Of a stretch of 50,705 bases of DNA, positions 1 to 13,762 are shown piece after piece. Made by a program: the position numbers and the translations under genes. The stretch spans positions 1-50,705 of the forward strand of contig NW_026970762.1 of the NCBI RefSeq assembly GCF_963678635.1. The letters are read 5' to 3'. Source of the stretch: Symsagittifera roscoffensis. Its lineage: Eukaryota > Xenacoelomorpha > Acoela > Convolutidae. Within the stretch, counting starts at the first letter, position 1, and every line of letters starts with the position of its first letter. The notes under the pieces are model-generated. The model was not told where the DNA came from. It made no database searches and worked only from the letters and a program-made list of their open reading frames with translations.

Positions 1-18
1 TCCCAAGACTTTCCGGCA

Positions 19-1375
19 CTGAACCAGGACTTCTTGGTACTGTCCCAAGACTTTTCTGCACTGTCCCAAGACCTCTTGGTACTGTCCCAAGACTGTTCAG
101 TACTTTCCCAAGATTTTCCGGCACTGTCCAGGACTCCTTGGCACTGTCCCAAGACTTCTCTGCACTATCCCAAGACTTGCCGTCACTGTCCCAGGACTTC
201 TTGGTACTGTCTCAAGACTTTTCTGTACTGTCCCAAGACTTCCTGGTACTGTCCCAAGACTTTTCTTTACTGTCCCAAGACTTCTTGGTACTGTCCAAAG
301 GTTTTTCTGAACTGTCCCAAGTTTCTTCGGTACTGTCCCAGGACTTTTCTGTACTGTCCCAAGACTTCTTGGTACTGTCCCAACTTTTCTTGGTACTGTC
401 CCAAGACTATTCGGTACTGTCCCAAGACTTTCCGGCACTGTCCGGGACTTCTTGCTACTGTCCCAAGACTTCTTGGTACTGTCCCAACTTTTCTTGGTAC
501 TGTCCCAAGACTATTCGGTACTGTCCCAAGATTTTCCGGCACTGTCCCAGGACTTCTTGGTACTGTCCCAAGAAAGACTTTTCTGCACTGCCCCAAGAGT
601 TCTTGGTACTGTCACAAGACTGTTCAGTACTGTCCCAAGACTTTCCGGCACTGTCCCAGGTCTTTTGTAGTGTCTTAAGACTTTTCTGCACTGTCCCAAG
701 ACTTTCCGTCACTGTCCCTGGACTTCTTGGTACTGTCCCAAGTCTTTTCTGCACTGTCCCAAGACTTTTCTTTACTGTCCCAAGACTTCTTGGTACTGTC
801 CCAAGACTTTTCTGAACTGTCCCAAGACTCTTCGGTACTGTCCCAAGACTTCATGGTACTGTCCCAAGGCTTGTTGGTATTGTCCAAAGACTATTCGGTT
901 CTCCCCCAAGACTTTCCGGCACTGAACCAGGACTTCTTGGTACTGTCCCAAGACTTTTCTGCACTGTCCCAAGACCTCTTGGTACTGTCCCAAGACTGTT
1001 CAGTACTTTCCCAAGATTTTCCGGCACTGTCCCAGGACTCCTTGGCACTGTCCCAAGACTTCTCTGCACTATGCCAAGACTTGCCGTCACTGTCCCAGGA
1101 CTTCTTGGTACTGTCTCAAGACTTTTCTGTACTGTCCCAAGACTTCCTGGTACTGTCCCAAGACTTTTCTTTACTGTCCCAAGACTTCTTGGTACTGTCC
1201 AAAGGTTTTTCTGAACTGTCCCAAGTTTCTTCGGTACTGTCCCAGGACTTTTCTGTACTGTCCCAAGACTTCTTGGTACTGTCGCAACTTTTCTTGGTAC
1301 TGTCCCAAGACTATTCGGTACTGTCCCAAGACTTTCCGGCACTGTCCGGGACTTCTTGCTACTGTCCCAAGACTT
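19..1375. repeat. 913-bp higher-order repeat (two copies, second partial)
   Basis: The landmark unit starting CTGAACCAGG occurs at 19 and again at 932. The order of variant units after each is almost the same for about 440 bp. The second copy diverges near 1,375, where it enters a pair of shortened units around gcatgttaag. The spacing of 913 is not a multiple of 21 because the first copy contains a 25-bp unit with an extra AAAG at 563-587. Confidence 0.75.
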
Positions 1376-3137
1376 TTTTTGCATGTTAAGACTTCTTGGT
1401 ACTGTCCCAAGACTATTCGGTACTGTCTCAAGACTTTCCGGCACTGTCCCAGGACTTCTTAGTACTGTCCCAAGACTTTTCTTTACTGTCCCAAGACTAC
1501 TTGGTACTGTCCCAAGACTATTTGGTACTGTCACAAGACTACTTGGTACTGTCCCAAGACTATTCGGTACTGTCCCAAGACTTTCCGGCACTGTCCATGG
1601 ACCTCTTGGTACTGTCCCACGACTATTCGGTACTGTCTCAAGACTTTCCGGCACTGTCCCAGGACTTCCTGGTACTGTCCCAAGACTTTTCTGCACTGTC
1701 CCAGGACTTCTTGGTACTGTCCCACGACTATTCGGTACTGTCCCAAGACTTTCCGGCACTGTCCCAGGACTTCCTGGTACTGTCCCAAGACTTTTCTGCA
1801 CTGTCCCAAGACTTCTTGGTACTGTCCCAAGACTTTTCTTTACTGTCCCAAGACTACTTGGTACTTCCCAAGACTATTCGGTACTGTCCCAAGACTTTCC
1901 GGCACTGTCCGAGGACTTCTCGGTACTGTCCCACGACTATTCGATACTGTCCCAAGACTTTCCGGCACTGACCCAGGACTTCTTGGTACTGTCCCAAGAC
2001 TTTTCTGCCTTGTCCCAAGATTTTTTGGTACTGTACCAAGACTTTTCTTTACCGTCCCAAGACTACTTGGTACTGTCCCAAGACTCTTCGGTACTGTCCA
2101 ACGACTTTCCGGCACTGTCCCAGGACTTCTTGCTACTGTCCCAAGACTTTTTTTGCACTGTTAAGACTTGTTGGTACTGTCCCAAGACTATTCGGTACTG
2201 TCCCAAGACTTTGCGGCACTGTCCCAGGACTTCTTGGTACTGTCCCAAGACTTTTCTGCATTTTCCCAAGACTTCTTGGTACTGTCCCAAGACTTTTCTT
2301 TACTGTCCTAAGACTACTTGGTACTGTCCCAAGACTATTCGGTACTGTCCCAAGACTTTCCGGCACTGTCCCAGGACTTCTTGCTACTGTCCCAAGACTT
2401 TCTTTGCACTGTTAAGACTTCTTGGTACTGTCCCAAGACTATTCGGTACTGTCTCAAGACTTTCCGGCACTGTCCCAGGACTTCTTGGTACTGTCCCAAG
2501 ACTTTCCGGCACTATCCCATGACTTCTTGGTACTGTCCCAAGACCTTTCTTTACTGTCCCAAGACTACTTGGTACTGTCCCAAGACTATTCGGTACTCTC
2601 CCAAGACTTTTCTGCACTGTCCAAGACTTCTTGGTACTGTCCCAAGACTTTTCTTTACTGTCCTAAGACTACTTGGTACTGTCCCAAGACTATTCGGTAC
2701 TGTCCCAAGACTTTTCGGCACTGTCCCAGGACTTCTTGCTACTGTCCCAAGACTTTCTTTGCACTGTTAAGACTTCTTGGTACTGTCCCAAGACTATTCG
2801 GTACTGTCCCAAGACTTTTCTACACTGTCTCAAGTTTTCTTGGTACGGTACCAAGACTTTTCTTTACCGTCCCAAGACTACTTGGTACTGTCCCAAGACT
2901 ATTCGGTACTGTCCCAAGACTTTCTGGCACTGTCTCAGGACTTCTTGGTACTGTCCCAGGACTTTTTTTGCACTGTTAAGACTTGTTGGTACTGTCCCAA
3001 GACTATTCGGTACTGTCCCAAGACTTTCCGGCACTGTCCCAGGACTTCTTGGTACTGTCCCAAGACTTTTCTGCACTGTCCCAAGACTTCTTGGTACTGT
3101 CCCAAGACTTTTCTTTACTGTCCCAAGACTACTTGCT

Positions 3138-6100
3138 ACTGTCCCAAGACTATTCGGTACTGTCCCAAGACTTTCCGGCACTGTCCCAGGACTTCTTGGT
3201 ACTGTCCCAAGACTTTCCAGCACTATCCCAAGACTTCTTGGTACTGTCCCAAGACTATTCGGTACTGTCCCAAGACTATTCGGTACTGTCCCAACACTAT
3301 TCGGTACTGTCCCAAGACTTTCCGGCACTAAACCAGGACTTCTTGGTACTGTCCCAAGACTTTTCCGCACTGTCCCAAGACTTCTTGGTACTGTCCCAAG
3401 ACTGTTCAGTACTTTCCCAAATTATTTCCGGCACCGTCCCAGGACTCCTTGGCACTGTCCCAAGACTTTTCTGCACTATCCCAAGACTTGCCGTCACTGT
3501 CCCAGGACTTCTTGGTACTGTCCCAAGACTTTTCTGCACTGTCCCAAGACTTTCCGGCACTGTCCCAGGACTTCTTGATACTGTCCCAAGACTTTTCTGC
3601 ACTGTCCCAAGACTTGCCGTCACTGTCCCAGGACTTCTTGGTACTGTCCCAAGACTTTTCTGCACTGTCCCAAGACTTTCGGGCACTTTCCCAGGACTTC
3701 TTGATACTGTCCCAAGACTTTTCTGCACTGTCCCAAGACTTCTTGGTACTGTACCAAGACTTTTCTTTACCGTCCCCAGACTACTTGGTACTGTCCCAAG
3801 ACTATTCGGTACTGTCCCAAGACTTTCCGGCACTGTCCCAGGACTTCTTGCTACTGTCCCAAGACTTTTTTTGCACTGTTAAGACTTCTTGGTACTGTCC
3901 CAAGACTATTCGGTACTGTCCCAGGACTTTCCCACCGTGTCCCAGGACTGCTTGGTACTGTCCCAAGACTTTTCTGCACTGTCCCAAGACTTCTTGGTAC
4001 TGTCCCAAGACTTTTCTTTACTGTCCCAAGACTACATGGTACTCTCCCAAGACTATTCGGTACTGTCCCAAGATTTTACGGCACTGTCCCAGGACTTCTT
4101 GCTACTGTCCCAAGACTTTTTCGCACTGTTAAGACTTCTTGGTACTGTCCCAAGACTTTCCCGCACTGTCCCAGGACTTCTTGGTACTATCCCAAGACTT
4201 TCCGGCACTATCCCAAGACTTCTTGGTACTGTCTCGAGACTATTCGGTACTGTCCCAAGACTATTCGCTACTGTACCAAGACTATTCGGTACTGTCCCAA
4301 GGCTTTCCGGCACTGAACCAGGACTTCTTGGGACTGTCCCAAGTTTTTTCTGCACTGTCCCAAGACTTCTTGGTACTGTCCCAAGACTGTTCAGTACTTT
4401 CCCAATATTTTCCGGCACTGTCCCAGGACTACTTGGCACGGTCCCAAGACTTTTCTGCACTATCCCAAGACTTGCCGTCACTGTCCCACGACTTCTTGGT
4501 ACTGCCCCAAGACTTTTCTGCACTGTCCCAAGACTTTCCGGAACTGTCCCAGGACTTCTTGGTACTGTCCCAGGACTTTTCTGCACTGTCTCAGGACTTC
4601 TTGGTACTGTCCCACGACTATTCGGTACTGTCCCAAGACTTTCTGACACTGTCCCAGGACTTCCTGGTACTGTCCCAAGACGTTTCTGCACTGTCCCAAG
4701 ACTTCTTGGTACTGTACCAAGACTTTTCTTTACCGTCCCAAGACTACTTGGTACTGTCCCAAGACTATTCGGTACTGTCCCAAGACTTTCCGGCACTGTC
4801 CCAGGACTTCTTGCTACTGTCCCAAGACTTTTTTTGCACTGTTAAGACTTCTTGGTACTGTCCCAAGACTTTTCTGCACTGTCCCAAGACTATTCGGTAC
4901 TGTCCCAAGACTTTCCGGCACTGTCCCAGGACTTCTTGGTACTGTCCCAAGACTCTCCGGCACTATCCCACGACTTCTTCGTACTGTCCCAAGATTATTC
5001 GGTACTGTCCCAAGACTTTCCGGCACTGTCCCAGGACTTGTTGCTACTGTCCCAAGACTTTTTTTGCACTGTTAAGACTTCTTGGTACTGTCCCAAGACT
5101 ATTCGTTACTGTCCCAATACTTTCCGGCACTGTCCCAGGACTTCTTGGTACTGTCCCAGATTTTTCTGCACTGTCCCAAGACTTCTTGGTACTGTCCCAA
5201 GACTTTTCTTTACTGTCCCAAGACTACTTGGTACTGTCCCAAGACTATTTGGTACTGTCCCAAGACTTTCCGGCACTGTCCCAGGACTTCTTGGTACTGT
5301 CCCAAGACTTTTCTGCACTGTCCCAAGACTTCTTGGTACTGTCCCAAGACTTTTCTTTACTGTCCCAAGACTACTTGGTACTGTCCCAAGACTATTCGGT
5401 ACTGTCCCAAGACTTTCCGGCACTGTCTCAGGACTTCTTGGTTTTGTCCCACGACTATTCGGTACTGTCCCAAGTTTTTCCGACACTGTCCCAGGACTTC
5501 CTGGTACTGTCCCAAGATTTTCTGCACTGTCCCAAGACTTCTTGGTACTGTACCAAGACTTTTCTTTACCGTCCCAAGACTACTTGGTACTGTCCCAAGA
5601 CTATTCGGTACTGTCCCAAGACTTTCCGGCACTGTCCCAGGACTTCTTGGTACTGTCCCAAGACTTTCCAGCACTATCCCAAGACTTCTTGGTACTGTCC
5701 CAAGACTATTCGGTACTGTCCCAAGACTATTCGGTACTGTCCCAACACTATTCGGTACTGTCCCAAGACTTTCCGGCACTAAACCAGGACTTCTTGGTAC
5801 TGTCCCAAGACTTTTCCGCACTGTCCCAAGACTTCTTGGTACTGTCCCAAGACTGTTCAGTACTTTCCCAAATTATTTCCGGCACCGTCCCAGGACTCCT
5901 TGGCACTGTCCCAAGACTTTTCTGCACTATCCCAAGACTTGCCGTCACTGTCCCAGGACTTCTTGGTACTGTCCCAAGACTTTTCTGCACTGTCCCAAGA
6001 CTTTCCGGCACTGTCCCAGGACTTCTTGATACTGTCCCAAGACTTTTCTGCACTGTCCCAAGACTTGCCGTCACTGTCCCAGGACTTCTTGGTACTGTCC

Positions 6101-7655
6101 CAAGACTTTTCTGCACTGTCCCAAGACTTTCGGGCACTTTCCCAGGACTTCTTGATACTGTCCCAAGACTTTTCTGCACTGTCCCAAGACTTCTTGGTAC
6201 TGTACCAAGACTTTTCTTTACCGTCCCCAGACTACTTGGTACTGTCCCAAGACTATTCGGTACTGTCCCAAGACTTTCCGGCACTGTCCCAGGACTTCTT
6301 GCTACTGTCCCAAGACTTTTTTTGCACTGTTAAGACTTCTTGGTACTGTCCCAAGACTATTCGGTACTGTCCCAGGACTTTCCCACCGTGTCCCAGGACT
6401 GCTTGGTACTGTCCCAAGACTTTTCTGCACTGTCCCAAGACTTCTTGGTACTGTCCCAAGACTTTTCTTTACTGTCCCAAGACTACATGGTACTCTCCCA
6501 AGACTATTCGGTACTGTCCCAAGATTTTACGGCACTGTCCCAGGACTTCTTGCTACTGTCCCAAGACTTTTTCGCACTGTTAAGACTTCTTGGTACTGTC
6601 CCAAGACTTTCCCGCACTGTCCCAGGACTTCTTGGTACTATCCCAAGACTTTCCGGCACTATCCCAAGACTTCTTGGTACTGTCTCGAGACTATTCGGTA
6701 CTGTCCCAAGACTATTCGGTACTGTACCAAGACTATTCGGTACTGTCCCAAGACTTTCCGGCACTGAACCAGGACTTCTTGGGACTGTCCCAAGTTTTTT
6801 CTGCACTGTCCCAAGACTTCTTGGTACTGTCCCAAGACTGTTCAGTACTTTCCCAATATTTTCCGGCACTGTCCCAGGACTACTTGGCACGGTCCCAAGA
6901 CTTTTCTGCACTATCCCAAGACTTGCCGTCACTGTCCCACGACTTCTTGGTACTGCCCCAAGACTTTTCTGCACTGTCCCAAGACTTTCCGGAACTGTCC
7001 CAGGACTTCTTGGTACTGTCCCAGGACTTTTCTGCACTGTCCCAAGACTTCTTGGTACTCTCCCAAGACTTTTCTTTACTGTCCCAAGACTACTTGGTAC
7101 TGTCCCAAGACTTTCAGGCACTGTCTCAGGACTTCTTGGTACTGTCCCACGACTATTCGGTACTGTCCCAAGACTTTCTGACACTGTCCCAGGACTTCCT
7201 GGTACTGTCCCAAGACGTTTCTGCACTGTCCCAAGACTTCTTGGTACTGTACCAAGACTTTTCTTTACCGTCCCAAGACTACTTGGTACTGTCCCAAGAC
7301 TATTCGGTACTGTCCCAAGACTTTCCGGCACTGTCCCAGGACTTCTTGCTACTGTCCCAAGACTTTTTTTGCACTGTTAAGACTTCTTGGTACTGTCCCA
7401 AGACTTTTCTGCACTGTCCCAAGACTATTCGGTACTGTCCCAAGACTTTCCGGCACTGTCCCAGGACTTCTTGGTACTGTCCCAAGACTCTCCGGAACTA
7501 TCCCACGACTTCTTCGTACTGTCCCAAGATTATTCGGTACTGTCCCAAGACTTTCCGGCACTGTCCCAGGACTTGTTGCTACTGTCCCAAGACTTTTTTT
7601 GCACTGTTAAGACTTCTTGGTACTGTCCCAAGACTATTCGGTACTGTTCCCATAA
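3138..7655. repeat. 2451-bp higher-order tandem duplication
   Basis: Sequence from about 3,138 to 4,591 is repeated at 5,589-7,042 with only a few substitutions, for example attcgcta at 4,269 versus attcggta. After that point the second copy carries 84 extra bases (four units). Similarity then resumes at a spacing of 2,535 until about 5,120/7,655. Rare private units are shared by both copies, including the block around cccaccgtgtccc near 3,930 and 6,380. This makes one block duplication far more likely than convergence. Confidence 0.88.
5171..5443. repeat. 147-bp (7-unit) higher-order repeat
   Basis: Seven units with tails TCTTGGTA, TTTCTTTA, ACTTGGTA, ATTTGGTA, TTCCGGCA, TCTTGGTA (with CAGG) and TTTCTGCA occupy 5,171-5,317. 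The same order starts again at 5,318 and runs six units, to 5,443. The period is exactly 7 x 21 = 147 bp. The same seven-unit word, or parts of it, recurs in much of the array. Confidence 0.85.
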
Positions 7656-7706
7656 CTTTCCGGCACTGTCCCAGGACTTCTTGGTACTGTCCCAGATTTT
7701 TCTGCA

Positions 7707-7979
7707 CTGTCCCAAGACTTCTTGGTACTGTCCCAAGACTTTTCTTTACTGTCCCAAGACTACTTGGTACTGTCCCAAGACTATTCGGTACTGTCCCAAG
7801 ACTTTCCGGCACTGTCCCAGGACTTCTTGGTACTGTCCCAAGACTTTTCTGCACTGTCCCAAGACTTCTTGGTACTGTCCCAAGACTTTTCTTTACTGTC
7901 CCAAGACTACTTGGTACTGTCCCAAGACTATTCGGTACTGTCCCAAGACTTTCCGGCACTGTCTCAGGACTTCTTGGTA
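7707..7979. repeat. 147-bp (7-unit) higher-order repeat, second occurrence
   Basis: The same seven-unit order as at 5,171 begins at 7,707 and restarts at 7,854, exactly 147 bp later, ending at a CTCAGG-type unit at 7,959-7,979. It lies just downstream of the 2451-bp duplication and is probably another copy of the 5.17-5.44 kb segment. Confidence 0.83.
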
Positions 7980-8768
7980 CTGTCCCACGATTATTCGGTA
8001 CTGTCCCAAGTTTTTCCGACACTGTCCCAGGACTTCCTGGTACTGTCCCAAGACTTTTCTGCACTGTCCCAAGACTTCTTGGTACTGTACCAAGACTTTT
8101 CTTTACCGTCCCAAGACTACTTGGTACTGTCCCAAGACTATTCGGTACTGTCCCAAGACTTTTCTGCACTGTCCCAAGACTTCTTGGTACTGTACCAAGA
8201 CTTTTCTTTACCGTCCCAAGACTACTTGGTACTGTCCCAAGACTATTCGGTACTGTCCCAAGACTTTTTTTGCACTGTTAAGACTTCTTGGTACTGTCCC
8301 AAGACTTTTCTGCACTGTCCCAAGACTTCTTGGTACTGTCCCAAGACTGTTCAGTACTTTCTCAATATTTTCCGGCACTGTCCCAAGACTTCTTGGTACT
8401 GTCCCAAGACTTTTCTTTACTGTCCTAAGACTACTTGGTACTGTCCCAAGACTATTCGGTACTGTCCCAAGACTTTCCGGCACTGTCCCAGGACTTCTTG
8501 CTACTGTCCCAAGACTTTTTTTGCACTGTTTAGACTTCTTGGTACTGTCCCAAGACTATTCGGTACTGTCCCAAGACTATTCGGTACTGTCCCAAGACTT
8601 TCCGGCACTGTCCCAGGACTTCTTGGTACTGTCCCAAGACTATCCGGCACTATCCCAAGACTTCTTCGTACTGTCCCAAGAGTATTCGGTACTGTCCCAA
8701 GACTTTCCGGCACTGTCCCAGGACTTCTTGCTACTGTCCCAAGACTTTTTTTGCACTGTTAAGACTTC

Positions 8769-11180
8769 TTGGTACTGTCCCAAGACTATTCGGTACTGTC
8801 CCAAGACTTTCCGGCGCTGTCCCAGGACTTCTTGGTACTGTCCCAGATTTTTCTGCACTGTCCCAAGACTTCTTGGTACTGTCCCAAGACTTTTCTTTAC
8901 TGTCCCAAGACTACTTGGTACTGTCCCAAGACTATTCGGTACTGTCCCAAGACTTTCCGGCACTGTCCCAGGACTTCTTGATACTGTCCCAAGACTTTTC
9001 TGCACTGTCCCAAGACTTCTTGGTACAGTCCAAAGACTTTTCTTTACTGTCCCAAGACTACTTGGTACTGTCCCAAGACTATTCGGTACTGTCCCAAGAC
9101 TTTCCGGCACTGTCTCAGGACTTCTTGGTACTGTCCCACGAGTATTCGGTACTGTCCCAAGACTTTCCGACACTGTCCCAGGACTTCCTGGTACTGTCCC
9201 AAGACTTTTCTGCACTGTCCCAAGACTTCTTGGTACTGTACCAAGACTTTTCTTTACCGTCCCAAGACTACTTTGTACTGTCCCAAGACTATTCGGTACT
9301 GTCCCAAGACTTTCCGGCACTGTCCCAGGACTTCTTGCTACTGTCCCAAGACTTTTTTTGCACTGTTAAGACTTCTTGGTACTGTCCCAAGACTATTCGG
9401 TACTGTCCCAAGACTTTCCGGCGCTGTCCCAGGACTTCTTGGTACTGTCCCAGATTTTTCTGCACTGTCCCAAGACTTCTTGGTACTGTCCCAAGACTTT
9501 TCTTTACTGTCCCAAGACTACTTGGTACTGTCCCAAGACTATTCGGTACTGTCCCAAGACTTTCCGGCACTGTCCCAGGACTTCTTGATACTGTCCCAAG
9601 ACTTTTCTGCACTGTCCCAAGACTTCTTGGTACAGTCCAAAGACTTTTCTTTACTGTCCCAAGACTACTTGGTACTGTCCCAAGACTATTCGGTACTGTC
9701 CCAAGACTTTCCGGCACTGTCTCAGGACTTCTTGGTACTGTCCCACGAGTATTCGGTACTGTCCCAAGACTTTCCGACACTGTCCCAGGACTTCCTGGTA
9801 CTGTCCCAAGACTTTTCTGCACTGTCCCAAGACTTCTTGGTACTGTACCAAGACTTTTCTTTACCGTCCCAAGACTACTTTGTACTGTCTCAAGACTATT
9901 CGGTACTGTCCCAAGACTTTCCGGCACTGTCCCAGGACTTCTTGCTACTGTCCCAAAACTTTTTTTGCACTGTTAAGACTTCTTGGTACTATCCCAAGAC
10001 TATTCGGTACTGTCCCAAGACTTTCCGGCACTGTCCCAGGACTTCTTGGTACTGTCCCAAGACTCTCCGGCGCTATCCCAAGACTTCTTGGTACTCTCCC
10101 AAGACTATTCGGTACTGTCCCAAGATTTTTCGGCAAAGTCCCAGGACTTCTTGGTACTGTCCCAAGGAAGACTTTTCTGCACTGCCCCAAGAGTTCTTGG
10201 TACTCTCCCAAGACTATTCGGTACTCTCCCAAGACTATCCGGCACTATCCCAAGACTTCTTCGTACTGTCGCAAGACTATTCGGTACTGTCCCAAGACTT
10301 TCCGGCACTGTCCCAGGACTTCTTGCTACTGTCCCAAGACTTTTTTTGCACTGTTAAGACTTCTTGGTACTGTCCCAAGACTATTCGGTACTGTCCCAAG
10401 ACTTTCCGGCGCTGTCCCAGGACTTCTTGGTACTGTCCCAGATTTTTCTGCACTGTCCCAAGACTTCTTGGTACTGTCCCAAGACTTTTCTTTACTGTCC
10501 CAAGACTACTTGGTACTGTCCCAAGACTATTCGGTACTGTCCCAAGACTTTCCGGCACTGTCCCAGGACTTCTTGATACTGTCCCAAGACTTTTCTGCAC
10601 TGTCCCAAGACTTCTTGGTACAGTCCAAAGACTTTTCTTTACTGTCCCAAGACTACTTGGTACTGTCCCAAGACTATTCGGTACTGTCCCAAGACTTTCC
10701 GGCACTGTCTCAGGACTTCTTGGTACTGTCCCACGAGTATTCGGTACTGTCCCAAGACTTTCCGACACTGTCCCAGGACTTCCTGGTACTGTCCCAAGAC
10801 TTTTCTGCACTGTCCCAAGACTTCTTGGTACTGTACCAAGACTTTTCTTTACCGTCCCAAGACTACTTTGTACTGTCCCAAGACTATTCGGTACTGTCCC
10901 AAGACTTTCCGGCACTGTCCCAGGACTTCTTGCTACTGTCCCAAAACTTTTTTTGCACTGTTAAGACTTCTTGGTACTGTCCCAAGACTATTCGGTACTG
11001 TCCCAAGACTTTCCGGCACTGTCCCAGGACTTCTTGGTACTGTCCCAAGACTCTCCGGCGCTATCCCAAGACTTCTTGGTACTCTCCCAAGACTATTCGG
11101 TACTGTCCCAAGATTTTTCGGCAAAGTCCCAGGACTTCTTGGTACTGTCCCAAGGAAGACTTTTCTGCACTGCCCCAAGA
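8769..11180. repeat. 607-bp and 988-bp nested higher-order repeats
   Basis: A 607-bp block (29 units minus 2 bp) is present at 8,769-9,375, 9,376-9,982 and 10,364-10,970. Between the second and third copies is a 381-bp segment whose beginning is repeated after the third copy (from 10,971). The last two cycles are therefore also a 988-bp repeat. Shared private features include a 20-bp unit containing CCCAGATTTTTCTG and units reading CAGTCCAAAGAC. Copies are nearly identical, which indicates recent amplification. Confidence 0.88.
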
Positions 11181-12858
11181 GTTCTTGGTACTGTCACAAG
11201 ACTGTTCAGTACTGTCCCAATACTTTCCGGCACTGTCCCAGGTCTTCTTGGTACTGTCTTAAGACTTTTCTGTACTGTCCCAAGACTTTCCGTCACTGTC
11301 CCAGGACTTCTTGGTACTGTCCTAAGTCTTTTCTGCACTGTCCCAAGACTTTTCTTTACTGTCCCAAACCTTTTCTGAACTGTCCCAAGACTCTTCGGTA
11401 CTGTCCCAAGACTTCTTGGTACTGTCCCAAGACTATTCGGTACTGTCCCAAGACTTTCCGGCACTGAACCAGGACTTCATGGTACTGTCCCAAGGTTTTT
11501 CTGCACTGTCCCAAGACTTCTTGGTACTGTCCCAAGACTGTTCAGTACTTTCCCAAGATTTTCCGGCACTGTCCCAGGACTCCTTGGCACTGTCCCAAGA
11601 TTTTTCTGCACTATCCCAAGACTTGCCGTCACTGTCCCAGGACTTCTTGGTAATTTCCCAAGACTTTTCTGCACTGTCCCAAGACTTTCCGGCACTGTCC
11701 CAGGACTTCTTGGTACTGTCCCAAGACTTTTCTGCACTGTCCCAAGACTTCTTGGTACTGTCCCAAGACTTTTCTTTACTGTCCCAAGACTACTTGGTAC
11801 TGTCCCAAGACTATTCAGTACGCTCCCAACACTTTCCGGCACTGTCCCAGGACATTTTGGTACTGTCCCAAGACTATTCGGTACTGTCCGAAGATTTTCC
11901 GGCACTGTCCCAGGACTTCTTGGTACTGTCCCAAGACTTTTCTGCACTGTCCCAAGACTTCTTGGTACTGTCCCAAGACTATTCGGTACTGTCCCAAGAT
12001 TTTTCGGCAAAGTCCCAGGACTTCTTGGTACTGTCCCAAGGAAGACTTTTCTGCACTGCCCCAAGAGTTCTTGGTACTGTCACAAGACTGTTCAGTACTG
12101 TCCCAATACTTTCCGGCACTGTCCCAGGTCTTCTTGGTACTGTCTTAAGACTTTTCTGTACTGTCCCAAGACTTTCCGTCACTGTCCCAGGACTTCTTGG
12201 TACTGTCCTAAGTCTTTTCTGCACTGTCCCAAGACTTTTCTTTACTGTCCCAAAACTTTTCTGAACTGTCCCAAGACTCTTCGGTACTGTCCCAAGACTT
12301 CTTGGTACTGTCCCAAGACTAATCGGTACTGTCCCAAGACTTTCCGGCACTGAACCAGGACTTCATGGTACTGTCCCAAGGTTTTTCTGCACTGTCCCAA
12401 GACTTCTTGGTACTGTCCCAAGACTGTTCAGTACTTTCCCAAGATTTTCCGGCACTGTCCCAGGACTCCTTGGCACTGTCCCAAGATTTTTCTGCACTAT
12501 CCCAAGACTTGCCGTCACTGTCCCAGGACTTCTTGGTAATTTCCCAAGACTTTTCTGCACTGTCCCAAGACTTTCCGGCACTGTCCCAGGACTTCTTGGT
12601 ACTGTCCCAAGACTTTTCTGCACTGTCCCAAGACTTCTTGGTACTGTCCCAAGACTTTTCTTTACTGTCCCAAGACTACTTGGTACTGTCCCAAGACTAT
12701 TCAGTACGCTCCCAACACTTTCCGGCACTGTCCCAGGACATTTTGGTACTGTCCCAAGACTATTCGGTACTGTCCGAAGATTTTCCGGCACTGTCCCAGG
12801 ACTTCTTGGTACTGTCCCAAGACTTTTCTGCACTGTCCCAAGACTTCTTGGTACTGTC
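11087..12858. repeat. 886-bp higher-order tandem duplication
   Basis: Positions 11,087-11,972 and 11,973-12,858 match at a spacing of 886 bp (42 units plus 4 bp). The extra 4 bp come from the unit CCCAAGGAAGAC near 11,150 and 12,037. Both copies carry the private unit ending TTGGTAATTTCC and the unit ACGCTCCCAACAC. Confidence 0.86.
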
Positions 12859-13762
12859 CCAAGACTTTTCTTTACTGTCCCAAGACTACTTGGTACTGTC
12901 CCAAGACTATTCAGTACGCTGCCAAGACTTTCCGGCACTGTCCCAGGACATTTTGGTACTGTCCCAAGACTATTCGGTACTGTCCCAAGATTTTCCGGCA
13001 CTGTCCCAGGACTTCTTGGTACTGTCCCAAGACTTTTCTGCACTGTCCCAAGACTTCTTGGTACTGTCCCAAGACTTTTCTTTACTGTCCCAAGACTTCT
13101 TGGTACTGTCCCAAGACTTTTCTTTACTGTCCCAGGACTTCTTGGTACTGTCCCAAGACTTTCCGGCACTGTCCCAAGACTTCTTGGCACTGTCCCAAGA
13201 CTTTTCTTTACTGTCCCAAGACTACTTGGTACTGTCCCAAGACTTTTCTTTACTGTCCCAATACTTTTCTGAACTGTCCCAAGACTCTTCGGTACTGTCC
13301 CAAGACTTCTTGCTACTGTCCCAAGACTTTTCTGCACTGTCCCAAGACTTCTTGGTACTGTCCCAAGACTTTTCTTTACTGTCCCAAGACTACTTGGTAC
13401 TGTCCCAAGACTATTCAGTACGCTGCCAAGACTTTCCGGCACTGTCCCAGGACATTTTGGTACTGTCCCAAGACTATTCGGTACTGTCCCAAGATTTTCC
13501 GGCACTGTCCCAGGACTTCTTGGTACTGTCCCAAGACTCTCCGGCACTATCCCAAGACTTCTTGGTACTTTCCCAAGACTATTCGGTACTGTCCCAAGAC
13601 TTCTTGGTACTGTCCCAAGACTTTCCGGCACTGTCCCAGGACTTCTTGGTACTGTCCCAAGACTCTCCGGCACTACCCCAAGACTTCTTGGTACTGTCCC
13701 AAGACTATTCGGTACTGTCCCAAGACTTTCCGGCACTGTCCCAGGACTTTTTGCTACTGTCC

